64,000 nucleotides of DNA from an uncultured Spirochaetia bacterium (GTDB lineage: Bacteria; Spirochaetota; Spirochaetia; SZUA-6; Bin103), in assembly GCA_958296075.1 (NCBI GenBank), contig CATQHW010000004.1, forward strand, positions 124,001-188,000, written 5' to 3'. Of the stretch, positions 44,701 through 53,400 are shown piece by piece (the first letter of the stretch is position 1; each line of letters begins with the position of its first letter). The translations under genes were made by a program, and so were the position numbers. The notes under the pieces are model-generated. The model had not been told where the DNA came from, searched no databases, and saw nothing but the letters and a program-made list of their open reading frames with translations.

Positions 44701-45205
44701 GAAGCCGCAGATCGACGCGATCCTGGAAGAAAGGCGGCTGCTCGACGCGACCGATCCGGTGCCGGGACTTGCCGCCAACCTTGCGGATGCGCTGCGCGCC
44801 GCGCTGGCGCAATCGCAGAGCCGCTACGACGAAACCTACGATTCCGAGCGTCAGCGCCTGGAGGGCGCCGAAAGCTGGCGGCAGATCGATAGGGCCAAGC
44901 GCGACGAAATCCTCGGCCGGCTGCGCATCGAGCAGGTCTCCACCGGCGCGACCGGCACCGAGCAGGAGGTGCTGGAGTCGCTCGACCGGATCTCCCTGGA
45001 CGGCTGGCGCACGCGCACCGCGGCCCTCCCGCAGTGGTTCGCGCAGGCGCGCGCCGAGGCCGACCGCCTGGTCGAGCCGAAAATTCGCCACGTGCAGATC
45101 GCCGGTGCCACGCTGCGCACGCGGGAAGACGTCCGCGCCTGGATTGAGACGACCGAACAGGAGCTGCTGAACCAGGTGGAGCAAGGCCCGGTGGTTATCG
45201 GCTGA
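41762..45205 (+). CDS. brxC: BREX P-loop ATPase BrxC
   Basis: The 1147-residue ATPase of the BREX complex. It begins MKNRDIYQRDPAAISLLNNGVA, the characteristic BrxC start, followed by Walker A ISGFFGSGKSHLAKM (about residues 75-89) and Walker B TVIILDEVQQYIG (about 261-273), and a long mostly helical C-terminal part with coiled-coil stretches. The length matches BrxC (about 1200). It is expected to work with BrxB, PglX and PglZ. It is followed after 13 bases by a short orphan ORF rather than by pglX, which lies 5 kb away beyond an inserted cargo block. Confidence 0.93.
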   Translation: MKNRDIYQRDPAAISLLNNGVAAMTDAATADERRTLRFELNHFVCDGQYRRGLVRILDSYLTHQGQPEQPAAWISGFFGSGKSHLAKMLRFLWTDYTFPEDGASARGVAPLPDDVRELLAEVSTLGRRGRGLHAAAGTLGSGAGDSVRLALLGIVFKSAHLPASFPQARFCLWLRKNGIYDQVRNAIEAAGRQFRHELNDLYVSPVIARALLAADANLARDERDVRAVLRSQFPRPPDITTDQFVDALQDALAPGGALPPTVIILDEVQQYIGDDTNRSYVVQEVVEACSKRFGDRLLFVGTGQTALSGTAALHRLQGRFAVTVELSDTDVETVIRQVVLAKRQDRVGVVRATLEASAGEVARHLTGSRIGPRAEDQAILVDDYPLLPVRRRFWEHTLRAVDRAGTAGQLRTQLRIVYDAIRHTAGEPLGSVVPADFLFDEQAASLQQSGVLLRELHETIVRQRADGTAGGVLKSRLCALVFLIRKLPREAGADIGVRATAEALADLLVQDLATDGATLRGRLPALLDELVTAGTLLKLDQEYGLQTRESSEWEAEFRNRRQRLAGDLTGMSNTRSKLLGAAVQEAASSVRLTHGACKEPRRLALHFGSDPPPVSHDLPVWIRDGWGASESAVLADARAAGLDDPVIHLFVPKSGADALARLIATRGAARETLDYQGVPSGPEGIEARQGMETRLAEAANNLRVLVGGIVDGAKVFQGGGNERLEASLAAKVREAAAASLDRLFYQFKDADDGRWPRVIQRARSGADSPLEALDFGGRTEDHPVCAAVLSWVGSGKRGKDVRAHFAAPPYGWPRDAIDAALISLFGTGHLRATANGVALQPRALDQARVSSADFRVESATVDTRRRLQARKLFQSAGLDCKPNEEVEAAGRFLATLLELADGAGGAAPLPARPDTSHLAELRSRAGNEQLLAVLDRYDELAANLADWTRSGELAAKRLPAFGRLQTLARHAEDLDAARDAKPQIDAILEERRLLDATDPVPGLAANLADALRAALAQSQSRYDETYDSERQRLEGAESWRQIDRAKRDEILGRLRIEQVSTGATGTEQEVLESLDRISLDGWRTRTAALPQWFAQARAEADRLVEPKIRHVQIAGATLRTREDVRAWIETTEQELLNQVEQGPVVIG

Positions 45206-45218
45206 GAAGGAGCCCGCC

Positions 45219-45359
45219 ATGGCCGAGCGCACGCCATCCGCCACCGAGCAGCGTGGCATGATTCTGAACGGGGCATGCTTGGCGATGGTCACGCTGCCCG
45301 GCTACGAGATCGTCCTCATCAGGACCGGCCAGTACCTGCCGAGGGAAGGTCATATCTGA
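45219..45359 (+). CDS. Orphan 46-residue ORF behind brxC, probably a truncated gene start
   Basis: ATG 45219 has an AAGGAG 5 bases upstream and is 13 bases after the brxC stop, so it is in the operon position where another BREX gene would be expected. The 46-residue product (MAERTPSATEQRGMILNG start) has no motif I recognise and ends at a TGA just before AT-rich intergenic sequence. Its good start and abrupt end suggest the 5' stub of a gene cut off when the following cargo was inserted. A genuine small protein is the alternative. Confidence 0.45.
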   Translation: MAERTPSATEQRGMILNGACLAMVTLPGYEIVLIRTGQYLPREGHI

Positions 45360-45433
45360 GATGAGACATTCTCCGCTCGACCGATAGATCAGGGTGTCTC
45401 CAACTTGACACGTCCCTTCCTCCTTCCCAACTA

Positions 45434-46528
45434 GTGGCCCGTATCATCAAATTATGTACTATAATCGAGGACATGGAAGAGCCGATTGTGTTGACCGAGG
45501 GCGAGCATCGCGAGCTCACCCAGCGGGTCATAAGTCGTACTGGCCGAGCCGAGGATGCGCGCCGTGCGCGGGTCATTCTCCTGCTCGGTGAAGGGCGCAC
45601 CTGGGACGAGGTCGGTGATCGCGTCGGCTGCAGCCGCGGCTTCGTCGCACTGTGGGCTCGACGCTTTCGTGCCGAGCGATTGGCCGGCTTGTACAGCCGG
45701 CACTGCGGTCAGAAGCCGTATCGCTGCACGCCGCAGGTGGAGGCGAAGATACTCAACGCGACGCGTAAGCGTCCCACCGACGGCAGCACGCACTGGAGCA
45801 CTCGGCGGTTGGCAGCCAAGCTGGGGGTGTCGCACATGATGGTGGCGCGTGTCTGGCGCAAGCACGGGCTGGCGCCGCATCGGATGGAGCGCTACATGAG
45901 TTCCAACGACCCGGACTTCACCCGGAAGGCTGCCGACATCATCGGGCTGTATCTGAACCCGCCTGCGCACGCGGCGGTGTTCTGCGTGGACGAGAAGACA
46001 GCGATACAAGCGCTTGATCGCAGCGAACCGGTGCTGCCGCTGTCGCCGGGGCGGGCTGAGCGGCATGGGTTCGAGTACTACCGGCACGGCACGCTGGCGC
46101 TGTATGCGGCGTTCGATACGAAGACCGGAGAGGTGCTTGGCAAGACTGCGGAGCGGCACACATCGGAGCAGTTTGTGTCGTTTCTTGGAGACATTGTGGC
46201 GCACCAGCCGGCTGGGCGGGAGATTCACGTGATTGTGGACAACCTGTCGGCGCACAAGACGAAGCGAGTGGCGGCATTTCTGGACGAACATCCGACGATG
46301 AAGCTGCATTTTACGCCGACGTACTCATCGTGGCTGAATCAGGTTGAGTTGTGGTTCGGGAAGGTATCTCGGGACGTGATAGCCCGAGGGGTGTTCAGTT
46401 CGGTGGCTGATCTGAGGCGCAAGCTGATGAGATACATACGCGCATACAACAAGAATCCTCGAGTGGTGAAGTGGCGCTACGCTGATCCCTCGCGACACCT
46501 CGGTGCACGAGTACGTGTTACAGGCCAC
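45434..46528 (+). mobile_element. IS630-family insertion sequence
   Basis: The element is 1095 bases long. Its left end GTGGCCCGTATCA and the reverse complement of its right end GTGGCCTGTAACA are imperfect terminal inverted repeats. Both ends are flanked by TA (45432-45433 and 46529-46530), the target duplication of IS630/Tc1-type elements. It carries one transposase gene and lies between the orphan ORF and the TIR gene, so it interrupts no recognisable gene but separates brxC from the downstream cargo. Confidence 0.88.
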
Positions 46529-46531
46529 TAG
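45473..46531 (+). CDS. IS630-family DDE transposase
   Basis: The 352-residue protein has an N-terminal helix-turn-helix region (EDARRARVILLLGEGRTWDEV onward), a winged-helix segment (HWSTRRLAAKLGVSHMMVARVWRK) and the DDE catalytic domain: FCVDEKTAIQAL (Asp 1), VIVDNLSAHK (Asp 2) and SSWLNQVELWFGKV (Glu). These are the IS630 motifs. ATG 45473 is preferred to GTG 45434, which is the first base of the inverted repeat. A perfect TATAAT at 45460-45465 lies so close that the mRNA would be nearly leaderless. The TAG stop takes its TA from the target site duplication. The gene looks intact. Confidence 0.92.
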   Translation: MEEPIVLTEGEHRELTQRVISRTGRAEDARRARVILLLGEGRTWDEVGDRVGCSRGFVALWARRFRAERLAGLYSRHCGQKPYRCTPQVEAKILNATRKRPTDGSTHWSTRRLAAKLGVSHMMVARVWRKHGLAPHRMERYMSSNDPDFTRKAADIIGLYLNPPAHAAVFCVDEKTAIQALDRSEPVLPLSPGRAERHGFEYYRHGTLALYAAFDTKTGEVLGKTAERHTSEQFVSFLGDIVAHQPAGREIHVIVDNLSAHKTKRVAAFLDEHPTMKLHFTPTYSSWLNQVELWFGKVSRDVIARGVFSSVADLRRKLMRYIRAYNKNPRVVKWRYADPSRHLGARVRVTGH

Positions 46532-46548
46532 TAGGTAGGGCACTTGGT

Positions 46549-46577
46549 TTGACTGAAGCACGTGACCGTCGTACACT
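46549..46577 (+). promoter_or_regulatory. Sigma-70 promoter of the TIR/membrane cargo block
   Basis: TTGACT (46549-46554), a 17-base spacer and TACACT (46572-46577) lie just outside the right end of the IS element. They would drive a leader of about 120 bases before the TIR gene and, by read-through, possibly pglX and the later genes. The leader contains a small GCGGG/CCCGC hairpin near 46613. Confidence 0.65.
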
Positions 46578-46703
46578 CCAGTCGTGAGTGTCGCGGGTCG
46601 GAGCCATGAACGCGCGGGTGACCCGCTTTGGGATCTTCGCTCGGTGCGACTTCAGAGCGCGTTGTCTACGTCGCTATCGACGACAGATCACATGGAGTAA
46701 TTT

Positions 46704-47108
46704 ATGAAGACCTACAATTTGTTCATCAGCCATTCGTGGAATTACTCAAATGACTACGAGAACCTCATCCAACTGTTGCGAGCAAGGAGTTATTTCACCT
46801 TTCGAGACTATTCCGTGCCTCGAGATGATCCGATTCACGATGCGGACACCGACACCCAGCTCCGTGAAGCAATCTGGCGACACATGGCGCCGTGCAGTGT
46901 CATTCTCATTCCAGCCGGTGTGTATGCTACTTATAGCAAATGGATAAACAAGGAAATCGACTTGGCACGGGGCGCCTCCAAACCGATCATTGCCATTAAA
47001 CTTTGGGGTAGCGAGAGAAGATCGGTTCCGGTGCAACAGGCCGCTGACCGAATTGTCGGCTGGAATACCAACAGCGTCGTCGGCGCTATCAGAGACCTTG
47101 CAAGATGA
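46704..47108 (+). CDS. TIR-like domain protein, ThsB/DUF1863 type
   Basis: The 134-residue product is a single compact domain: NLFISHSWNYSNDYENLIQLL at the start, then FTFRDYSVPRDDPI, CSVILIPAGVYATYSKWINKEI and PIIAIKLWG, ending AADRIVGWNTNSVVGAIRDL. This is the MTH538-like TIR fold found in ThsB of Thoeris systems, which in characterised cases make a cyclic ADP-ribose signal from NAD after phage sensing. The ATG has GGAG 6 bases upstream. The stop overlaps the start of the membrane-protein gene (ATGA), so the two are coupled. Base composition is clearly lower in GC than brxC. Confidence 0.8.
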   Translation: MKTYNLFISHSWNYSNDYENLIQLLRARSYFTFRDYSVPRDDPIHDADTDTQLREAIWRHMAPCSVILIPAGVYATYSKWINKEIDLARGASKPIIAIKLWGSERRSVPVQQAADRIVGWNTNSVVGAIRDLAR

Positions 47109-47557
47109 CCGATCCGCGACAGGATGAGCTTCTGGAAATTTACAAACTCCACGCTGAACTGGCTGACCGCGTAAGTCAGAGACGTGAGGGGGCTAACCGC
47201 ATCTATGTAAGTTTGCTTGCAGGTATTGCGGTGTTTCTTGGTGCGTTGATCAGATTCGGTATAGAAGGAGTCTCGATGAAGTTCGTGCTCTGCGCCGTCG
47301 GAGGTTTTGGAGCATTATTATCTGCATCATGGTATGTACAAATCCGCTCCTATCGTCAGTTGAATACAGGCAAGTTCAAGGCTCTGCACGAGTTGGAGAC
47401 AAAGCTGGCGTATCCGTTCTACAAGCGTGAATGGGACCTGTTGGATAAGGGAAAGAGAATGAGCCGCTACTGGAAGCTGACCGTGGTTGAGACCTTTCTT
47501 CCCGCCATATTCCTGGTACTGTTCATTATTCTTATTGTGTACTCAATGTCTCAGTGA
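47105..47557 (+). CDS. Small two-segment membrane protein (RipA/SLATT-like), candidate effector
   Basis: The 150-residue protein has a cytoplasmic helix (DELLEIYKLHAELADRVSQRR), two adjacent membrane segments (about residues 36-55 and 60-80), an amphipathic charged middle and a C-terminal membrane segment (about 130-148). The EIYKLHAELADRVSQRREGAN start matches small phage-defence membrane proteins annotated as RipA-family octameric proteins, and it also resembles SLATT effectors. Coupled to a TIR gene, it is a good candidate for the membrane-damaging effector of a two-gene signalling system; that function is inference. A sampled 60-base stretch (47281-47340) holds 29 G/C. Confidence 0.62.
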   Translation: MTDPRQDELLEIYKLHAELADRVSQRREGANRIYVSLLAGIAVFLGALIRFGIEGVSMKFVLCAVGGFGALLSASWYVQIRSYRQLNTGKFKALHELETKLAYPFYKREWDLLDKGKRMSRYWKLTVVETFLPAIFLVLFIILIVYSMSQ

Positions 47558-47587
47558 GAGTAGTGCAGCCGTGGCGCGAGCGCACCG

Positions 47588-49327
47588 ATGAATTACCGCA
47601 GCGACGACATAGCGCGGCAGTTGCGGCTGGGTGAGGACAGCGGTTGGGAGTTCAAGCAGATCGAGTTCTCCGGCAACCGCCCGAAGAGCCCGCGCCGCGA
47701 CGACCTCGCCGACGAGATTGCGGCCTTCGCCAACAGCGACGGCGGCGTGTTGCTGTGCGGCGTAACCGACCCCGGCGTCGTGCAGGGCATGACGCGCGCG
47801 CAGATGGACGCAATGGAGCGACTCATCGTGGATATCTGCACCGACGCGACCAAGCCGCCGGTACGGCCGGTTATCTTGCGCCGAGAGATAGCGGACGGCA
47901 AGCCGTTCCTGCTGGTGGCCGTGGCGCGCGGGGACGCACAGCACGCTAGCCCCGGCGGCAGCTTCCAGCGGGTGGGCAGCTCGAAACGCACGATGACCAG
48001 CGATGAGCGGCTGCGGCTGGCGCAACGTCGCGGGCAGACGCGATTCCTCTGGTTCGACAAGCAGACGGTGCCGGAGACCGGGTTCGGCACGCTGGACGAA
48101 GCCCTGTGGAAGCCGCTCCTGAGCGCACCGGGCGCCGGCGACCCCGTCCTCGCGCTGGAGAAGATGGGGTTGCTCGCGCGCGGCGTCACCGGAGTGGTGG
48201 AGGCGACCGTGGCCGGCCTGCTGCTGTGCAGTCAGTCGCCGGAAGAGTAGCTGCCGAATGCCGCCATGACGGCGACGCAATACCGCGGCCTGGACCGTGC
48301 TTCAGGTCAGTTGGATGCCCAGACCATCACCGGACCGTTGAGCCGACAGATTGCCGGGGCGGTGGCGTTCGCGGTGCGCAACATGCGGGTAGGCGCCTAC
48401 AAGAGCCCGGCCCGTATCGATCTGCCTCAATACAGCGAACGCGCGCTGTTCGAAGCGATTGTCAACGCCGTCGCTCATCGTGACTATTCGATCCGGGGCA
48501 GCCGGATTCGCCTGTCGATGTTCGCGGATCGCATTGAGATCAACTCGCCCGGTGGTCTCGCGAACAACCTCGCGGTGGACAGTATGGCCATGCGCCAATC
48601 CACCCGCAACGAAGCGCTCGCTTCGGCGCTCGGACGTCTTCCCGTCGGCAACGTCCGCGGGGCGGGCGATCGGCGCTATTTCATGGAGCGGCGCGGTGAC
48701 GGCGTGCCGGCGATCCTGCGCGAGACGCGCGCGCTGAGCGGCAAGTTGCCGGAGTATCGGCTCATCGGCAACTCCGATCTGTTTCTCACGATACCGGCGG
48801 CTACGACCGTTCCCACCCCGATCAAGACCGTCATTGCGGCGCGCAGCCGAGGCACGGCGGTGCCGGACGTCGATCTGCTGGTGCTGATGCCGAACGAATC
48901 CTGGAGACGGGCGACGACCGACGCCGATGGCGAGGCGCCGGTCGATCTGCATCTTTCGCACCTCCCCGTTACCGTGTTCGCGGCCGCTGCCGGCTACGCG
49001 GCGTACCTGATTCGGGATTGGCTGCCGGGCCGCGCCGCGCTGACAATCGAGCTTGAACCGCTGCCGTACGGCGGCGCGGTCATCTTCGCGGACGCAACCG
49101 GAGAGATTTCCGGTCTTGAAGGGCGGCTCAACCCGGTGCGGGATGCGCTCGACCGCACCTATCTCTTTGCCTCCAACATCGCGATCAACCAGGGCCAACC
49201 GCAGCCCGTTCACTTCCTGCTCGGCGAACCCCTGCGGCTCACCGACGCGGAGGGCCGGGAACTGCTGGTACGCATCGTCGACATCGTCGGCCGCTCATCT
49301 CTGGTGGAATACCGTCCCGTCGGGTAA
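47588..49327 (+). pseudogene. AlbA_2/Schlafen-like plus GHKL-type protein gene, interrupted by an in-frame amber codon
   Basis: Two pieces are in the same frame: 47588-48247 and, after TAG at 48248-48250, 48251-49327. The N-terminal half has the AlbA_2 pattern ESGWEFKQIEFSG-like EDSGWEFKQIEFSG, then LADEIAAFANSDGGVLLCGV. The C-terminal half has ERALFEAIVNAVAHRDYSIRGSR and DRIEINSPGGL, a RecG/GHKL-like ATPase-type region. Homologous proteins read PE(R/Q)WLPN across the junction, so TGG has become TAG in PEE-stop-LPN. This is a single-base nonsense mutation or base-call error. No frameshift is seen. It is followed after 5 bases by the RecF-like ATPase gene. Confidence 0.8.
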
Positions 49328-49332
49328 CGCGC

Positions 49333-50499
49333 ATGCTCATACAACGGATCAAGCTGAAGAACTTCCTCTCGTTCGGCCCGGACGCTCAGGAACTAGAGCT
49401 CAAGCCGCTCAACGTGCTGATCGGTCCCAACGGTTCGGGAAAGTCGAATCTCGTCGCAGCCTTCGGGCTCCTGCAGGCCGCGCCCGCAGACCTCGCAGGA
49501 CTGATTCGATCCGGGGGAGGCGTAAGCAACTGGATCTGGAGGAACACCCGACAGGCTGTGTCTGCACGGCTGGAGGCCGTCATCGAGAATCCGCATGGCC
49601 AACAGCCGCTTCGGTATGCTCTCGCGTTCACCGAGAGCGGCCAACGCTTGGAGTTGACTGAAGAAGCCGTCGCCAACGAACATGCGTATCCGGGCCATCA
49701 GCGGCCTTACTTCTATTACGAGTTTCTATTCGGAAAAGCCACTCTGAACTACAAAGACGCATCTCAGCGAGAGTTGCGTCCCGAGGAAATCGAAATCGAC
49801 CAGTCGATCCTGGCGCAGCGCAAGGATCCCGATCACTACCCCGAGCTCACGTACGTGGGGAAGACGTTGGGCCAAATCCGTTGCTACACCGAATGGTCGT
49901 TTGGCAGGTCCTCCCCGGCTCGACAACCGCAGCCGGCGGATCTTCCAAACAGCTTTCTGTTGGAGCACGGTGAAAATCTGGGCTTGATGTTGAGCCGCGT
50001 GGGACGAGATCGGCAGACCAAGGTTCGGTTCCTGAATGCATTGCGCCAGCTCTACGAAGGCTTGACGGACTATCACGTGAACGTCGAGTACGGTACCGTT
50101 CAGGTGTTCCTCGAGGAGGGAGACCTCATCGTCCCCGCCTCCCGGCTGTCCGATGGAACGCTCCGCTATCTCTGCCTTCTGGTCATTCTTTGCGATCCTG
50201 CGCCGGCTCCGCTGATCTGTCTGGAGGAGCCCGAGCTGGGTCTGCATCCCGACATACTCCCGGGACTCGCGGAGCTGTTGCGTGAGGCGTCGGAGCGGTG
50301 CCGGTTGATCGTCACGACGCACTCGGAGGTTCTCGTCGACGCGTTGACCGAGGTCCCGGAGAGTGTGATCGTCTGCGAGAAGAACGAAGGACAGACGACC
50401 TTGCGGCGACTGGAGAAGGAAGCGCTGACCGATTGGTTTCGGCGATACCGGCTTGGGGAGCTCTGGGCCTCGGGATCGATCCGAGGCAATCGCTGGTGA
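49333..50499 (+). CDS. RecF/AAA15-like ATPase, defence-associated
   Basis: The 388-residue protein starts MLIQRIKLKNFLSFGP, has Walker A VLIGPNGSGKSNLV (about residues 31-44), an ABC-like signature ASRLSDGTLRYLCLL, Walker B PLICLEEPELGLHPD and a D-loop/H-loop region RLIVTTHSEVLVDAL. It lacks the TOPRIM domain of the OLD-like protein at 38564. Such stand-alone ATPases commonly sit in defence islands with a partner effector; none of the classical partners (RloB, HNH) follows. Its stop overlaps the pglX GTG start (GTGA), so it may be a coupled partner of the methyltransferase. Confidence 0.82.
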   Translation: MLIQRIKLKNFLSFGPDAQELELKPLNVLIGPNGSGKSNLVAAFGLLQAAPADLAGLIRSGGGVSNWIWRNTRQAVSARLEAVIENPHGQQPLRYALAFTESGQRLELTEEAVANEHAYPGHQRPYFYYEFLFGKATLNYKDASQRELRPEEIEIDQSILAQRKDPDHYPELTYVGKTLGQIRCYTEWSFGRSSPARQPQPADLPNSFLLEHGENLGLMLSRVGRDRQTKVRFLNALRQLYEGLTDYHVNVEYGTVQVFLEEGDLIVPASRLSDGTLRYLCLLVILCDPAPAPLICLEEPELGLHPDILPGLAELLREASERCRLIVTTHSEVLVDALTEVPESVIVCEKNEGQTTLRRLEKEALTDWFRRYRLGELWASGSIRGNRW

Positions 50500-53400
50500 G
50501 TGACCCGTGTCCGATGACAACGCTGCCAGCGGACCTCCGCCGGCAACTGGAGCGTGCCGTCGTGAATGCCCGCGAAGTGGCTGAGGTCGGCACCCGCGCG
50601 GCGCTGGAGTCGCTCGCGGTTCAGGAGAGCAAGCCGTACGGGCACATGAACGACGAGCAGCGCGCCTTGCGCCGGCGGCTGCGCGCCCATGCGCGCCAGC
50701 TCGGCGACCGGCGCCACGCTCGCTCGGGAACGCAGGAGATCGATCACCTGATGCAGGAATGCGCGTATGACCACTGGCACGGCATGCTGTTCGCCCGCTT
50801 CCTGGCGGAGAACGAGCTGCTCATCGAGCCAGAGCTGGGCGTCTCCGTCACGTTGGAGGAATGCGAGGAGCTGGCTCAGGGGGAGGGCATCGACCGGTGG
50901 GCGCTGGCCGCGCGCTTCGCCCAGCGGATGCTGCCGCAGGTATTCCGGCCCGATCATCCGGTCCTGGAAGTGCGGTTGGCGCGGGAACATCGCCTGAGGT
51001 TGGAAGGACTGATTGAGAGCCTGCCGGCCGAGGTGTTCGCGGCGGCCGACTCGCTCGGCTGGGTCTATCAGTTCTGGCAGTCCGGCAGGAAAGGTGAGGT
51101 CAACCGCTCCGAGGTCAAGATCGGCGCGAACGAGTTGGCCGCGGTGACGCAACTGTTCACCGAGCCCTACATGGTGAGCTTTCTGCTCGACAACTCCCTC
51201 GGCGCGTGGTGGGCGGCGCGCCGGCTGACCGACGCCGATCTGACCGACGCCGGCTCGGAAGCCGAATTGCGCCGGGCGGCTGCGCTTCCCGGCGTGCCGC
51301 TCGACTATCTGCGCTTCGTGCGAAGCGACGAGGCGGCAGGGCCGGCGCGGTGGCATCCCGCATCCGGCGCCTTCGACGGCTGGCCCGAACAGCTCGGCGA
51401 CCTGAAGATCCTCGACCCCTGCTGCGGCTCGGGCCATTTCCTGGTCGCCGCCTTGGCGATGCTGGTGCCGATGCGCATGGCGCGCGAGGGGCTGGCCGCG
51501 CCCGCCGCCGTCGATGCGGTGCTGCGCGACAACCTGCACGGCTTGGAACTGGACCAGCGCTGCGTCGCGCTGGCCGCGTTCGCGCTGGCGCTGACTGCCT
51601 GGCGATGGCCCGGCGCCGGCGGCTATCGGCCCCTGCCGGACCTCAATCTGGCCTGCTCCGGGCTCGCGCCCAACGCGACCAAGGAGGAATGGAGCGCGCT
51701 GGCGGAGCAGGCCGCTGCCGCCGGCGGGATGCCGCCCGTGCGCGACCTGTTCGCCGTCGACGATACCCTGCTCTCGGCGCCGCTTCGCGGCAGCCTGGAC
51801 GCGCTGTACGATCTGTTCCGGCAGGCGCCGTTGCTGGGCTCGCTGATCGACCCGCGTGCGCTGAGAAAGGAGCTGTTTCAGGGTGACTACGAGTCGGTCA
51901 AGGCGCTGTTCGCCGCCGCCATCTCGCAGGAACGTATCGACGTCGAGCAGACCGAGCGCGCCGTAGCGGCGCAGGGAATGGCGCGCGCCGCCGAGCTACT
52001 GGCCGGCCGCTACCACCTCGTCATCACCAACGTCCCCTACCTTGCGCGCGGCAAGCAGGACGGAAATCTGCGCGACTTCTGCCAACGGCACTACGACGCC
52101 GCCAAGAACGATCTCGCCACCGTATTCCTGGAGCGCTGCCTGGGGCTGTGCGAAGACAGCGGAACCGCCAGTCTGGTCCTGCCGCAGAACTGGTTGTTCC
52201 TCGCCAGTTACAAGCAGCTCCGAACGAAGCTGCTGAAGACGCGAACGTGGCAACTTCTCGCGCGACTGGGGCCGGGAGCCTTCGAGACCATCAGCGGCGA
52301 AGTCGTCAAGGCGATCCTGCTCACCCTCAGCCACGACAATCCCGCCGACCAATCGGAAGATTGCTTTGGCGACGCGGCGACACCCGGCGCCATGTACGGC
52401 CTGGACGTCTCCGAAGTCCGCACGGCCGGTGACAAATCCGTTCGCCTGCGGCAGGCTGAGGTCACGGGTGTAACGCAAGCGCGGCAACTGCAGAACCCGG
52501 ATGCGCGCGTAACATTGGTCGAGTCAATGGATGTCTCCTTGTTGTCTAATTACGCCGAAGGAGTTCATGGATTCGGCAGCAAAGATTCTCCAGCCTTCTT
52601 CCGCCAGTATTGGGAAATCTTCGACTTCCTTGACGATTGGCAGTTTCTCCAGACAACGGTGAACGATACAAGACTCTGGTCGGGTTGCGAGCAGGTAGTC
52701 TACTGGCAGCGGGGCACAGGCTTACTCGCTGAACGAGGCCGTGTGGGGCTCGCCATCCCCGCTGGGGGGATGGCATGGGGCAAAGCAGGCGTCGCTGTCA
52801 GCCAGATGCGCGCCATTCCTTGCGCGTTGTACACCGGTGAGATATTCGACAAGAACGTAGCCGTGGCGTCTCCGCGGAAGATGTCCCACCTCCCGGCCAT
52901 CTGGTGCTTCTGCTCGTCCCCGGAATATCACGAAGCGGTGAGACGCATTGATCAAAAGCTCAACGTCACGAATGCCACTTTGGTCAAGGTCCCGTTCGAT
53001 CTCGACCGCTGGACCCGCGTCGCCGACGAACAATATCCCAACGGACTCCCTCTTCCTTACACCAACGATCCCACGCAGTGGATATTCCACGGTCACCCGT
53101 GCGGATCGGTGATCTGGGACGAAACGACCAAGCGCACCGCCCATGGCCCGTTGCGCGAGGATGCCGGCGTGCTGCACGTCGCCGTCGCTCGCCTGCTCGG
53201 CTACCGCTGGCCGGCGGAACGGGACGCCGCGATGGAACTGGCCGACGAACAGCGCGAATGGGTCCGCCGCTGCGCGGCGCTGCACGACTTCGCGGACGCC
53301 GATGGCATCGTCTGCCTGCCATCGGTGCGCGGCGAGTCTCCGGCAGAGCAGCGGCTGCTGCGTGTGCTGTCCGCCGCCTTCGGTGAAGCGTGGAGTGACG

